Shown piece after piece: positions 7,889-16,406 of a stretch of 64,000 nt of DNA. The stretch is taken from assembly GCF_000420305.1 (NCBI RefSeq), contig NZ_ATUR01000002.1, forward strand, positions 558,001-622,000, in the 5' to 3' direction. Each line of letters starts with the position of its first letter. The first letter of the stretch is position 1. Both the position numbers and the translations under genes were made by a program. Origin of the DNA: Novosphingopyxis baekryungensis DSM 16222. GTDB lineage: Bacteria; Pseudomonadota; Alphaproteobacteria; Sphingomonadales; Sphingomonadaceae. The notes beneath the pieces were generated by a model that was not told where the DNA came from, ran no database searches, and saw nothing but the letters and a program-made list of their open reading frames with translations.

Positions 7889-8623
7889 CTAAGTAAACAG
7901 CATCCATAGCGCCATCGCCACCATCATTACATTTTCGGTTAATGAAACGAAGCCCAGCGGCACGTTGGAGCTGCCGCCCACGCAGGCGCATTTCAATTCC
8001 CGCTTTTGCACATAGACTGCGTAGAATACGGAAATGGCGCCAATGGTGCCAATGAACAGCGCCACCGGGATCGATATCCAGCCGAGCACGCGGCCCAGCA
8101 TCAATATGCCCGCCAGCGCCTCGGCAAAGGGATAGATGCTGGCATAGGGCACCCAGCGCTGCGCTAGCAGATCATAACCCAGGAACATGGTGGCAAAGCC
8201 GCGCACATCCTGCAGCTTCTGGATCGCCAGCACACACATGGAGATGGCGATGAACATCTCGCCCGCCCGCACCGTAAGCAGCGCGCCGGTCATCGACCAG
8301 CTGAGCGTCAGCGCCATCAGCGCCGCGACCGCGAAGATCGCGATCACCGGCTTGTAGCTGGTGGCATCGGGGTCCGGCACAGACTTGCCCAGATGGCGGC
8401 GCAGATCGTCATTCCCGCCGATCCGCTGCCCATCGATAAAGGTCTGCGGCGTGGTTTTCACGTCATGCTTGGCCTTGAACGCGTCGGTCTGCTCGCGCGT
8501 CGTCAGCCAGTGATCATCGACGGTATAGCCCTGGCTTTCCAGCAGATGTTTCGATCGCAAACCGTAGGGACAGACATGCTTGTCCATGACCATGCGATAG
8601 AGGGTGGCGGTTTTCTTGCTCAT
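7889..8623 (-). CDS. Glutaredoxin-MauE/DoxX-like membrane fusion protein
   Basis: 244 aa. Residues 1-80 form a glutaredoxin domain with the active site CPYG near residue 18 and a TPQTFIDGQRIGG block around residues 58-70. Residues about 90-244 contain four hydrophobic segments of the MauE type (methylamine utilisation MauE/DoxD group), with GYDLLAQRWVPYA and YPFAEALAGILM. Near the C-terminus a Cys pair, KCACVGG, faces the final helix. Known MauE proteins take part in disulfide formation of a periplasmic partner, so a membrane thiol-redox relay is plausible. It is the third gene after csoR and the DUF305 gene, which implies copper-induced expression. Its role in copper handling is inferred from context. 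Confidence 0.8.
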   Translation of the reverse strand: MSKKTATLYRMVMDKHVCPYGLRSKHLLESQGYTVDDHWLTTREQTDAFKAKHDVKTTPQTFIDGQRIGGNDDLRRHLGKSVPDPDATSYKPVIAIFAVAALMALTLSWSMTGALLTVRAGEMFIAISMCVLAIQKLQDVRGFATMFLGYDLLAQRWVPYASIYPFAEALAGILMLGRVLGWISIPVALFIGTIGAISVFYAVYVQKRELKCACVGGSSNVPLGFVSLTENVMMVAMALWMLFT

Positions 8624-8654
8624 CGTTTGTCTCCAGATCGTGTGGGCGGCCGGT

Positions 8655-9233
8655 TCAGTCCCTGGCGTTCAATTTGCCCTCAAAAGCGGGCACCGGACGG
8701 GCAGCGACCTCGGCTGCGGTGGTGACCTTGCCGTTCTGCTTGATGTCGTTCAGCAGCCACTTCATTTCCTTGATCTCCTTGCGCTGCGCCCGGATGATAC
8801 CGTCGGCCAGTTCGCGCACGCGCGGATCGTCGATACCGGCGCGCTCGCTCGTCATGATCGCGATCGAATGATGCGGGATCATAGCGGACATATAATCGCT
8901 GTCGTCGATGGTGACCTGACTGCGCATCAGGAACAGGCCAAGCAGGAAAACGAACACGGCGACGGCCAATATGATGATGTTCTTGGCTTTATCGCGATAC
9001 ATGGACCACATGAAAGCCAGCATGACGGCAGCCATCACGCCGCCCATCATGAACATCATCCAGAAGCGCGTCTCGCTCCACATGACATGGTCCAGCTGAT
9101 AGGTGTTGAGATACATCAGGCCGAGCATGATCACCGTCGACGTGCCAACCATGGCCATAAAGCGAGGATAACTGGCCCCCTGCTTCATGCTTTCCTGCGC
9201 GCTTCCATTCATCGATCCGGCTTCCTTCATCAT
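8655..9233 (-). CDS. DUF305 family membrane-anchored metal-associated protein
   Basis: 192 aa; the ATG at 9233 overlaps the csoR stop by 4 nt. The N-terminal half has three to four hydrophobic helices rich in Met (for example WMMFMMGGVMAAVMLAFMW). The C-terminal half is a DUF305 domain with the hallmark SAMIPHHSIAIMTSERAG, where the M-x-x-H-H and following Met are candidate Cu(I) ligands, and a helix ending QRKEIKEMKWLL. DUF305 proteins recur in copper and silver resistance clusters, though their biochemistry is poorly known. Position between csoR and the Grx-MauE gene supports a copper-linked function at the membrane. Confidence 0.82.
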   Translation of the reverse strand: MMKEAGSMNGSAQESMKQGASYPRFMAMVGTSTVIMLGLMYLNTYQLDHVMWSETRFWMMFMMGGVMAAVMLAFMWSMYRDKAKNIIILAVAVFVFLLGLFLMRSQVTIDDSDYMSAMIPHHSIAIMTSERAGIDDPRVRELADGIIRAQRKEIKEMKWLLNDIKQNGKVTTAAEVAARPVPAFEGKLNARD

Positions 9234-9502
9234 CGTTTCACTTTCTCGAACAGATCCACCAGTTCGCTGAATTTCGCCTGCTGATCGGCCATGTCGCCTG
9301 ATGCGATCGCTTCGGCCACGCAGTGCCCGGCATGATCTTTCAGCACCTGGCTTTCCACCTTGGCCAAAGCGGACTTCACCGCCTGGATCTGATGCAGGAT
9401 ATCGATACAGTAGCGATCATCCTCGATCATCTGCGCCACACCGCGCACCTGCCCCTCTATCCGGCGCAACCGGTTGATGCTGGACTTGTGATCGGCGGCC
9501 AT
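9230..9502 (-). CDS. csoR: CsoR-family copper-sensing repressor
   Basis: 90 aa from the ATG at 9502, giving MAADHKSSINRLRRIEGQVRG, the canonical start of the CsoR/RcnR/FrmR family. Cys32, His57 and Cys61 occupy the C-H-C positions that bind Cu(I) in true CsoR proteins (Cys36, His61 and Cys65 in the mycobacterial protein), which favours copper over nickel or formaldehyde sensing. It should act as an all-helical tetramer that leaves DNA on metal binding. It heads the minus-strand operon and faces copA across a 68-nt gap that contains an ATACC-N7-GGTAT palindrome, so autoregulation and control of both directions are expected. Confidence 0.87.
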   Translation of the reverse strand: MAADHKSSINRLRRIEGQVRGVAQMIEDDRYCIDILHQIQAVKSALAKVESQVLKDHAGHCVAEAIASGDMADQQAKFSELVDLFEKVKR

Positions 9503-9518
9503 CGCATTGCACCTTGTA

Positions 9519-9535
9519 ATACCTGCTAGGGGTAT
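9519..9535. promoter_or_regulatory. Putative CsoR operator in the csoR/copA divergent region
   Basis: The 17-bp sequence ATACCTGCTAGGGGTAT has inverted arms ATACC and GGTAT with a G-run in the centre, the layout of known CsoR operators. It lies 17 nt upstream of the csoR start codon and 36 nt upstream of the copA start, so one site could control both transcription units. The match is by eye to the published operator class. Confidence 0.7.
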
Positions 9536-9570
9536 CCAGATGGGCCTGATATAAAGGAGTTTCAAGTGCC

Positions 9571-11481
9571 ATGCCGATGATCGTCTCGCGTCGAAATCTG
9601 CTGGGCGGCGCCGCTTTGGGTGGCGCCGCTCTGGCCGCGCCGGCTTGGGCGCGTGGCAGCAATCTGGCGAGCGGCGGCATGCTGCGTGCGGGCTTCGACG
9701 AGGTCAGCGGGTCGGTCATCGATCTCAGTATCGGCAAGGGCCACCGCTTGGTGCAGGGCCGTGCTGGCCACGGCATTGCCGTGAATGGCAGCGTGCCCGG
9801 CCCGCTGGTGCGCCTGACCGAAGGGCAGGCGGTCAAGATCAACGTGACCAACCATCTGAACGAGGACAGTTCGATCCATTGGCACGGAATCCTGGTGCCG
9901 TTTCAATATGACGGCGTGCCCGGCATCAGCTTTCCCGGCATCAAGCCCGGCGAAACCTTCACCTATGATCTGCCACCGATCCGCCAGACCGGCACCTATT
10001 GGTGGCACAGCCATTCCGGCCTGCAGGAACAGTCCGGCCATTATGGGCCGATCGTGGTCGATCCCAAGGGCGCCGATCCGGTGGCGGCAGAGCGCGACTA
10101 TGTGTTGTTGCTGAGCGAATTTACCCCGCGCCATCCGCACGAGATTATGGCCAAGCTGAAAAAGGGTGAGGGCTATTTCAACTATCAGCAGACCACGGCC
10201 ACCGACGATTATGATCTGAGCGGCGATCAGCGCCGGATGTGGGCGCGCATGCGCATGATGGCGACGGACATATTGGACGTGACCGGGGCCACCTATACCT
10301 ATCTGGCGAATGGCCATGGCCCGAAGGAAGGCATGGAATATGCCTTTGCGCCGGGAGAGCGGGTGCGGCTGCGCGTCATCAACGGGTCGGCGATGACCTT
10401 TTTCAACCTGCGCATCCCCGGTCTGCCGATGACGGTGGTGGCCGCCGACGGACAGAATGTGCGGCCCGTGGAGGTGGACGAGCTGCAGATTGGCGTGGCC
10501 GAGACCTATGACGTGCTGGTGGAGCCCGGCGCGCTGGCCGCCTACACCATCGTGGCGGAGTCCATGGACCGGTCCGGCATGGCGGTCGCCACGCTTGCTG
10601 CCATCCCCGGCGCGAGAGCGGCGGTGCCCGCTCTGCGCGATCCGCCGCTGCTGACCATGGCCGATATGGGCATGAACCATGGCGGCGGCACGGAAGGGAC
10701 GGCCGAGATGCAGGGCATGGACCATGGCGCGATGAGCCATGGCGCCGCGCCCTCGGGCAAGGACCATATGGCCGCTATGCCCGGCATGGATCACTCAGGC
10801 CTGGATCACTCCGGCATGGATCACGCCAAGATGGATCACCGAACGATGAGCCCGCCATCCGCCGGTTCAGGAAAAATGGCAGGCATGGATGATATGGCCG
10901 GGATGGATATGTCCGGCATGAAGATGCGCGACACCGCGCTGCTGCCGCCGGACGTCAAGGTTGGGCCCGGCATCGACATGGTGTCGATGAACCCGGTCGA
11001 CCGGATGGGTGATCCGGGCATCGGGCTGGACAAGATGGATCACCGCATTCTCAATTATCGCCAGCTGGCCGCGCTTGCCCCCAATCCGGATCGCCGCACC
11101 CCCACGCGCTTCATGGAGATCCATCTGACCGGCAATATGGAGCGCTACATGTGGTCCTTTGATGGCAAGAAGTTCACCGCCGTCAGCGACGATCCAATCC
11201 GCTTCGCCTATGATGAGCGGGTGCGGGTGAAGCTGGTCAACGACACCATGATGGCCCACCCGATCCATCTGCACGGTCATTTCTTTGAGCTGGTGAACGG
11301 GGCGGACGCTGCGCATCAGCCGCTCAAGCATACTGTCATCGTGCAGCCCGGCGGCAGCGCCCAGTTCGATCTGACGGCCAACGAACCGGGCGACTGGGCC
11401 TTCCACTGCCATCTGCTCTATCACATGCATGCGGGCATGTTTCAGACCGTCAGCGTCGCCGCGCCGGGAGCGGCGGCATGA
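9571..11481 (+). CDS. copA: Copper-resistance multicopper oxidase CopA
   Basis: 636 aa with a twin-arginine signal (SRRNLLGGAAL) for export folded with copper. AAGGAG lies 11 nt before the ATG. The three-domain laccase-like fold shows all four copper-binding stretches: SSIHWHGI and YWWHSHSG near the N-terminus, and MAHPIHLHGHF and FHCHLLYHMHAGM near the C-terminus. Between residues about 365 and 455 is a Met/His-rich insert built of GMDHS and KMDH-like units, a copper-scavenging region typical of PcoA/CopA. The enzyme oxidises Cu(I) in the periplasm. The copB start overlaps its stop by 4 nt. This plasmid-type CopA is a multicopper oxidase and differs from the P-type ATPase of the same name. 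Confidence 0.95.
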   Translation: MPMIVSRRNLLGGAALGGAALAAPAWARGSNLASGGMLRAGFDEVSGSVIDLSIGKGHRLVQGRAGHGIAVNGSVPGPLVRLTEGQAVKINVTNHLNEDSSIHWHGILVPFQYDGVPGISFPGIKPGETFTYDLPPIRQTGTYWWHSHSGLQEQSGHYGPIVVDPKGADPVAAERDYVLLLSEFTPRHPHEIMAKLKKGEGYFNYQQTTATDDYDLSGDQRRMWARMRMMATDILDVTGATYTYLANGHGPKEGMEYAFAPGERVRLRVINGSAMTFFNLRIPGLPMTVVAADGQNVRPVEVDELQIGVAETYDVLVEPGALAAYTIVAESMDRSGMAVATLAAIPGARAAVPALRDPPLLTMADMGMNHGGGTEGTAEMQGMDHGAMSHGAAPSGKDHMAAMPGMDHSGLDHSGMDHAKMDHRTMSPPSAGSGKMAGMDDMAGMDMSGMKMRDTALLPPDVKVGPGIDMVSMNPVDRMGDPGIGLDKMDHRILNYRQLAALAPNPDRRTPTRFMEIHLTGNMERYMWSFDGKKFTAVSDDPIRFAYDERVRVKLVNDTMMAHPIHLHGHFFELVNGADAAHQPLKHTVIVQPGGSAQFDLTANEPGDWAFHCHLLYHMHAGMFQTVSVAAPGAAA

Positions 11482-12710
11482 AGGCGCTCATCGCCCTGCT
11501 TCTGATCGGCAGCGCAACGCCTGCGTTTGCACAGCATAGCGGACATCAGATGGAGCCGGGCATGGTGATGCACACCGCCAAGCCAACATCGAAGCCAGCA
11601 CAAAAACCGGTAGCCAAACCCGCGCCGAAGCCTGCCGCCAAGCCGAGCGCCAAACCAGCCGCCAAGCCTGCAACGGCCAAGACCAGCGCCGAGGCATCTT
11701 CACTCAAGCGACCGCTGGTGGTCAAAGACTCAGTTGCAGCCGCTCCAGGCGCGGCGTCTCCTGATGCCATGACCAGTATGGATGGCATGGAGGGTATGGA
11801 CCACTCGACCATGGACCATTCTGCGATGGATCATTCTGCCATGAAAAATGGTAGCGTGAAGGAAGGCCAGATGGACCATGGAGCGATGGATCATGGCTCC
11901 ATGGATATGGGTTCGGGCCCGATGGACCATGCTGCAATGGGCCACGCGGTGACCGCCGCCCCAAACGTCGAATCGCCACCACCTGCTGCCGCTGGCAATG
12001 GCCCCGCGCGTGCGGCGGACGCCATATGGGGCGCGGACGCCATGGCTGCGTCGCGTGCAAAGCTGGCCGCAACCCATGGCGGCCAGCAGATTTTATGGTT
12101 CATGGCCGACCGGGCCGAATATCGCGCGCGTGACGGCCGCGATGGCTATGTCTGGGATCTGCAGGGCAGCTATGGTGGCGATCTCGATAAAGTCTTTTTC
12201 AAGAGCGAAGGCGAGGGCAGTTTCGGCGAGCGGATCGAACGGGCCGAGGTTCAGGCCCTGTGGAGCCACGCCATCGCGCCGTTCTTCGATCTGCAAACCG
12301 GCATCCGGCAGGATTTCGCACCGCGCGATCGCACTTATGCCGTGATCGGTGTGCAGGGCCTCGCGCCCTATCGTTTCGAAGTCGATAGCGCGCTGTTTCT
12401 GTCCGATCGAGGCGATCTGACAGCGCGGCTGGAAGCAGAGCTGGACCAGCGGATTACCCAGCGCCTAATCCTGCAGCCGCGTGTAGAGGTGAACCTGTCT
12501 GCTCAGGATGTGCCCGAACTCGGCATCGGCGCAGGGCTGGACCGCGTGGAGGCAGGGCTTCGCCTAAGGTACGAAATCGCCCGCGAATTTGCGCCCTACA
12601 TCGGCATGGAACAGGAGTGGAAAAGCGGACGCAGCGCCCGCTATGCCCGCAACGATGGCGAGGATCCGTCCGTCACCAGCTACGTAATCGGTATCCGCGC
12701 CTGGTTCTGA
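11478..12710 (+). CDS. copB: Copper-resistance outer-membrane protein CopB
   Basis: 410 aa. A signal peptide ends at ATPAFAQ and is followed by a low-complexity linker of KPA/KPAAKP units (residues about 35-70). Next come repeated MDHS/MDHGSMD units (about 100-155) that should bind copper through Met and His. From about 185 the conserved CopB barrel follows (WGADAMAASRAKLAATHGG, WFMADRAEYRARDGRDGYVWD) and ends on Phe, as outer-membrane beta-barrels do. CopB works with CopA in sequestration or transport across the outer membrane. Translation is coupled to copA by an ATGA overlap. Confidence 0.93.
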   Translation: MKALIALLLIGSATPAFAQHSGHQMEPGMVMHTAKPTSKPAQKPVAKPAPKPAAKPSAKPAAKPATAKTSAEASSLKRPLVVKDSVAAAPGAASPDAMTSMDGMEGMDHSTMDHSAMDHSAMKNGSVKEGQMDHGAMDHGSMDMGSGPMDHAAMGHAVTAAPNVESPPPAAAGNGPARAADAIWGADAMAASRAKLAATHGGQQILWFMADRAEYRARDGRDGYVWDLQGSYGGDLDKVFFKSEGEGSFGERIERAEVQALWSHAIAPFFDLQTGIRQDFAPRDRTYAVIGVQGLAPYRFEVDSALFLSDRGDLTARLEAELDQRITQRLILQPRVEVNLSAQDVPELGIGAGLDRVEAGLRLRYEIAREFAPYIGMEQEWKSGRSARYARNDGEDPSVTSYVIGIRAWF

Positions 12711-12885
12711 TGAGGTTCGCGTGCGGCGCCTGCTGGCTGGCGTGGACGCAAGCCTGCCGGGTAGCTTGAGCACCAAGAAAGCCTTTGCGTTCGCCGCGAT
12801 ACGATAGCTATTTTACTGCCTGCTATCCTGCGGGACCGGCTGGGCGAGGGGCGATCAAGCTTCCTCCTGATTTGAGAGGCGAAAC

Positions 12886-13869
12886 ATGCTTGTTCCTAGA
12901 CGGTCTGACTTGCGATCCATCATGCTGCGATCTGGCGCGGCGGGGGCCGCGCTTGCCCTTGGCTTTGCCGGCCAGGTGATGGCTCAGCCGCAGAGCGAAA
13001 AGCCGAACATGCAGACAGCGGCAGTTGCGCCGAGCGCGTCGCCTGCGCAGACCATCTTGTTTGTCGGCAACAGCTTTACCTTTGGTGCCCTATCACCGGT
13101 GTGGAAATATCGCGCCGCAACCGTCACCGATTTGAATGGGGAAGGGGTGGGCGGCATGCCCGCTCTATTCAAATTGTTCACCGAAGAGCTCGGTCTGCAT
13201 TATGACGTCTATCTGGAAACAGCGCCGGGACGCTCCCTGGGGTGGCATTGGGCCAACAAGCGCAATGTGCTCGACCGAAACTGGGACCATGTCGTGCTGC
13301 AAGATTATAGTACCTTGGGCCCGGACAAGCCGGGCGACCCTGCGCAGCTTGTCGATTACAGCGCGCGCTTCGGTGCCATGTTTCAAAAGCAAAATCCGAA
13401 GGTGGATATCAGCCTGAACGCCACATGGTCCCGGCCAGATCTGACCTATCGGCCGGATCGTCCCTGGAGCGGTCAATCCATCTATCAGATGGCTCTCGAT
13501 ATCCGTCGTGGATACGATGTTGCGCAGCGCGCCAATCGCGCCGTTGCACGGGTCAACCCGGTTGGCGAGAGCTTCAATTGCGCCATCGCCGCTGGAATTG
13601 CCGATCCCAACCCCTATGACGGGGTCTCTTATGGCCAGGCCGATTTATGGGCGTTCGATCATTATCATGCCAGCGCGGCCGGCTATTATCTGGAAGCGCT
13701 GGTGGTACTCGGTTCGGTCACCGGGCGTGATCCGCGCGAGCTGGGTCGCGCTGAGCAAGCGGCTGCCGAACTGGGTCTGTCACCGGACCTCGCCGAAGAC
13801 CTGCAGCGTACGGCATGGCGTCAACTTCAAGGCGAAGCATGCGCGCCGGACGCCCGCACCGACAGCTGA
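12886..13869 (+). CDS. Secreted SGNH/GDSL-like hydrolase
   Basis: 327 aa from the ATG at 12886, with GAGAGG 7 nt upstream. An RS-rich N-terminus and hydrophobic stretch ending VMAQP suggest export. ILFVGNSFTFG (Ser63) matches block I of SGNH hydrolases, and DHYH (Asp258, His261) fits the D-x-x-H of block V; GVGGMPAL and the VVLQDYSTLG region fit the intermediate blocks. Such enzymes are often carbohydrate acyl-esterases. It is convergent with the GH3 gene and sits at the border between the copper island and the glycan locus. A role in removing acyl groups from the glycan is inferred from that position only. Confidence 0.72.
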   Translation: MLVPRRSDLRSIMLRSGAAGAALALGFAGQVMAQPQSEKPNMQTAAVAPSASPAQTILFVGNSFTFGALSPVWKYRAATVTDLNGEGVGGMPALFKLFTEELGLHYDVYLETAPGRSLGWHWANKRNVLDRNWDHVVLQDYSTLGPDKPGDPAQLVDYSARFGAMFQKQNPKVDISLNATWSRPDLTYRPDRPWSGQSIYQMALDIRRGYDVAQRANRAVARVNPVGESFNCAIAAGIADPNPYDGVSYGQADLWAFDHYHASAAGYYLEALVVLGSVTGRDPRELGRAEQAAAELGLSPDLAEDLQRTAWRQLQGEACAPDARTDS

Positions 13870-13892
13870 TGCCCGTCCTTCACTGATCGGTC

Positions 13893-13917
13893 CGCCCCGG
13901 AGCATTTGTCCGGGGCG
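13893..13917. terminator. Stem-loop between convergent SGNH hydrolase and GH3 genes
   Basis: CGCCCCGGA pairs with TCCGGGGCG around a 7-nt loop, a perfect 9-bp GC-rich stem. It lies 23 nt after the SGNH stop and 17 nt from the GH3 stop. No T-run follows, so it may act as a barrier or a factor-dependent terminator. Confidence 0.6.
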
Positions 13918-13934
13918 CAACCGGCAAGTCGCTT

Positions 13935-16232
13935 CTATTGCGGCATGAGCATAAAGCTGCCCGACAGACCGTCCGCTTCGGCCGATGGCGCTATCCATAT
14001 CCGGAACAGGCCGGGCTCGACGGTGCGTTGCATATCCTGCCCAATGAACAACAGGTCGGACCGTGTCAGCTGGAAGAGCACATCGCGACTTTCGCCGGGC
14101 TTGAGCGCAATCTTGCGATAGGCCTTCAATTCGCGCACCGGCTGCGTGATGCTGGCGGCGGCATCATGAATGTAGAGCTGCACCACCTCTTCGGCGGCGC
14201 GCGCGCCCCGATTGCTGATGGTGGCGCGTAGATTCAGCGCGCCGTCCCATGGCAACCGGTCACTCTCGATGTGCAGATCCACATAATCGATGTCGCCATA
14301 GGTCAGGCCATGGCCGAAAGGATAAAGCGCGCTGTTGGGATATTTGCGGTAATGTGCCTTATATTCGGTCAAAGGCCCATCGGGATTGGGGCGACCGGTC
14401 GATTTATGGGCATAATAATAGGGCGCCTGGCCGGTGGCATAGGGAAAGCTGACGGGTAGCCGGGCTGACGGACTTTCCGCCCCGAACAGAATGTCCGCGC
14501 TGGCATGGCCGCTTTCCGATCCCAGAAACCAGCTGACAAGGATTGCCGGGGCATCACGCACAGCGCCTTGCAGCGCCAGAGCCCGACCGTTCTTCAGCAA
14601 AATGATGATCGGCGTGCCCGTGGCTGCAACCGCCTCCGCCAACGCCTGCTGCGATTCCGGCACTGTGATGCTGGTACGCGACTGTGCTTCTCCGGACATG
14701 TTGGTGCTTTCGCCAATGGCCAGGATCACCACGTCGGCGGCTTTCGCGGCCGCCACCGCGGCCTCGATGCCGCCGGGCAGGGGGGCGTCAATGTCACTAC
14801 CCAGCGTAACGGTGACGGCGCTCTCGTCTTTGACGGCAGCGCGAACCCCGGTCGCCAAGTCGACGGCATCGGCATCTGTCCCATATACATTCCACGGCCC
14901 TACGAGATCATGTTGGCCGCTGGCGAAGGGGCCGATCAACGCGATTTTCTTGCCCGTGCGTGGCAGCGGCAGCAGATCTCCATCATTTTTCAGCATCACG
15001 ATGGACCGGCGGCCAGCCTCGCGGGCCAGCTCCAACATTGCCGGCGTACGGATGCGGCTCGCCTCGCGTTTCGGATCGATCCGGCGGAACGGATCGTCGA
15101 ACAGGCCGAGCTTGTGCTTGATCATGAGCACGCGGCGTACAGCCTCATCCAGGCGCGCCATCGGCACCTCGCCCGCCGCAACCAGGGATGGCAAATGCGC
15201 TATATAGTATCCGCTCTGCATGCTCATGTCGCAGCCCGCCATGAAAGCAAGCTTGGTCGCCTCACGTGCATCGGAAGCAAAGCCATGCGCGATCAGTTCT
15301 TCATCGCCCGTATAGTCCGAGACGACGAACCCGTTGAACTGCCATTCCTTGTGGAGGACATCGTCGAGCAGCCACGAGTTGGCGGTGGCCGGAACACCGG
15401 ATAGCTCATTGAAGGAGGCCATCACGCTCAGCGCGCCCGCATCCAGCGCGGCTTCGAACGGTGGAAAATAGACGTCCCGCAGGCTGCGTTCGGAAATGTC
15501 GACCGTGTTGTAATCGAGCCCCCCCTCGGCCGCGCCATAGGCTGCAAAATGTTTTGCGCAGGCGAGGACATGGCGTTGATCGGTCAAATCGGCGCCCTGG
15601 AAGCCCTTTACACGCGCTGCTGCCATATCGCAGCCCAGCAGCACATCCTCACCCGAACCTTCCACGCCGCGGCCCCAGCGAGCGTCGCGGGCAATGTCCA
15701 CCATGGGGGCAAAGGTCCAGTCGATGCCGGCCGCACTGGCCTCGATTGCCGCAGCGCGCGCCGTACGCCTCGCAAGTTCCGGTTCGAAACTGGCCGCTTC
15801 CCCGAGTGGAACAGGAAAAACGGTGCGCATTCCGTGAATGACGTCGGCGGCAAAGATCAGGGGAATTTTGAGCCGCGAATCGCGCATGACCGCTATCTGC
15901 ATCTGACGTGCCATTTCGGCGCCATTGCCATTGAACACGCCGGTGAGCCGACCTTGACGTGCCTGCTCCAGCTGCTCCGAAAAGCTCGCGCCGTTGCCAG
16001 CCGGGTTTAGCGTGGTGGCCGCTCCGCCCGACCAGGCGGCCGCCATCAAGGTCAGCTGACCGGCTTTTTCCTCGGTCGTCATCATCTGGAGTAGCCGTTC
16101 CAGGCGGTCCGGCAATACGGCAGAAGCTTGCGAAACCGTCTGCGCCATCGCGCGCCAGGGGCTCGCGAGCCAGGCTGTTGTTGCTGCGGCGCCCATCATC
16201 AGCGCGCGCCGCGATACCGTGAAATCCTGCAT
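13935..16232 (-). CDS. Glycoside hydrolase family 3 beta-glucosidase (BglX-like)
   Basis: 765 aa from the ATG at 16232, with a twin-arginine signal VSRRALMMGAAATTAW. The GH3 N-terminal barrel includes DWTFAPMVDIARDARWGR and KHFAAYGAAEGG, and the nucleophile Asp306 in GFVVSDYTGD. The alpha/beta sandwich follows with KKIALIGPFA and LAIGESTNMSGEAQSR, and the C-terminal fibronectin III-like domain begins near residue 650. Periplasmic GH3 enzymes trim beta-linked glucose from oligosaccharides, and some act on sophorose (beta-1,2). It is divergent from the LacI regulator across a gap with a perfect LacI-type palindrome, so repression by that regulator is likely. The linkage specificity is inferred from the GH144 gene in the same locus. 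Confidence 0.93.
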   Translation of the reverse strand: MQDFTVSRRALMMGAAATTAWLASPWRAMAQTVSQASAVLPDRLERLLQMMTTEEKAGQLTLMAAAWSGGAATTLNPAGNGASFSEQLEQARQGRLTGVFNGNGAEMARQMQIAVMRDSRLKIPLIFAADVIHGMRTVFPVPLGEAASFEPELARRTARAAAIEASAAGIDWTFAPMVDIARDARWGRGVEGSGEDVLLGCDMAAARVKGFQGADLTDQRHVLACAKHFAAYGAAEGGLDYNTVDISERSLRDVYFPPFEAALDAGALSVMASFNELSGVPATANSWLLDDVLHKEWQFNGFVVSDYTGDEELIAHGFASDAREATKLAFMAGCDMSMQSGYYIAHLPSLVAAGEVPMARLDEAVRRVLMIKHKLGLFDDPFRRIDPKREASRIRTPAMLELAREAGRRSIVMLKNDGDLLPLPRTGKKIALIGPFASGQHDLVGPWNVYGTDADAVDLATGVRAAVKDESAVTVTLGSDIDAPLPGGIEAAVAAAKAADVVILAIGESTNMSGEAQSRTSITVPESQQALAEAVAATGTPIIILLKNGRALALQGAVRDAPAILVSWFLGSESGHASADILFGAESPSARLPVSFPYATGQAPYYYAHKSTGRPNPDGPLTEYKAHYRKYPNSALYPFGHGLTYGDIDYVDLHIESDRLPWDGALNLRATISNRGARAAEEVVQLYIHDAAASITQPVRELKAYRKIALKPGESRDVLFQLTRSDLLFIGQDMQRTVEPGLFRIWIAPSAEADGLSGSFMLMPQ

Positions 16233-16311
16233 AACCCTGTCTCTCCGCACCATCGATGTCGTCTATCCGTATTGACGACAGTTCGCATCTATTGATCACG
16301 CTGACGTTCTG

Positions 16312-16327
16312 ATGTAACCGGTTACAT
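16312..16327. promoter_or_regulatory. LacI-family operator between GH3 and lacI-type regulator
   Basis: ATGTAACCGGTTACAT is a perfect 16-bp palindrome with a central CG, the classic architecture of LacI/GalR-family operators. It lies 80 nt upstream of the GH3 start and 80 nt upstream of the chosen regulator start, midway in the divergent promoter region. One repressor could therefore control both the GH3 gene and the regulator-receptor-glucanase operon. Confidence 0.8.
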
Positions 16328-16406
16328 AGAGTCAAGTGACTCGGCGTTCGGTGAACGTCGCCTGGACACGCAAGAGGTCGGGTGTGGGATGAGGAACGAG
16401 GCAGTC

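Noticed and set aside
10665-10905. Apparent DNA repeats in copA, and similar ones in copB
   Set aside because: They encode repeated Met-Asp-His copper-binding units. The repetition is at protein level and is normal for these families.
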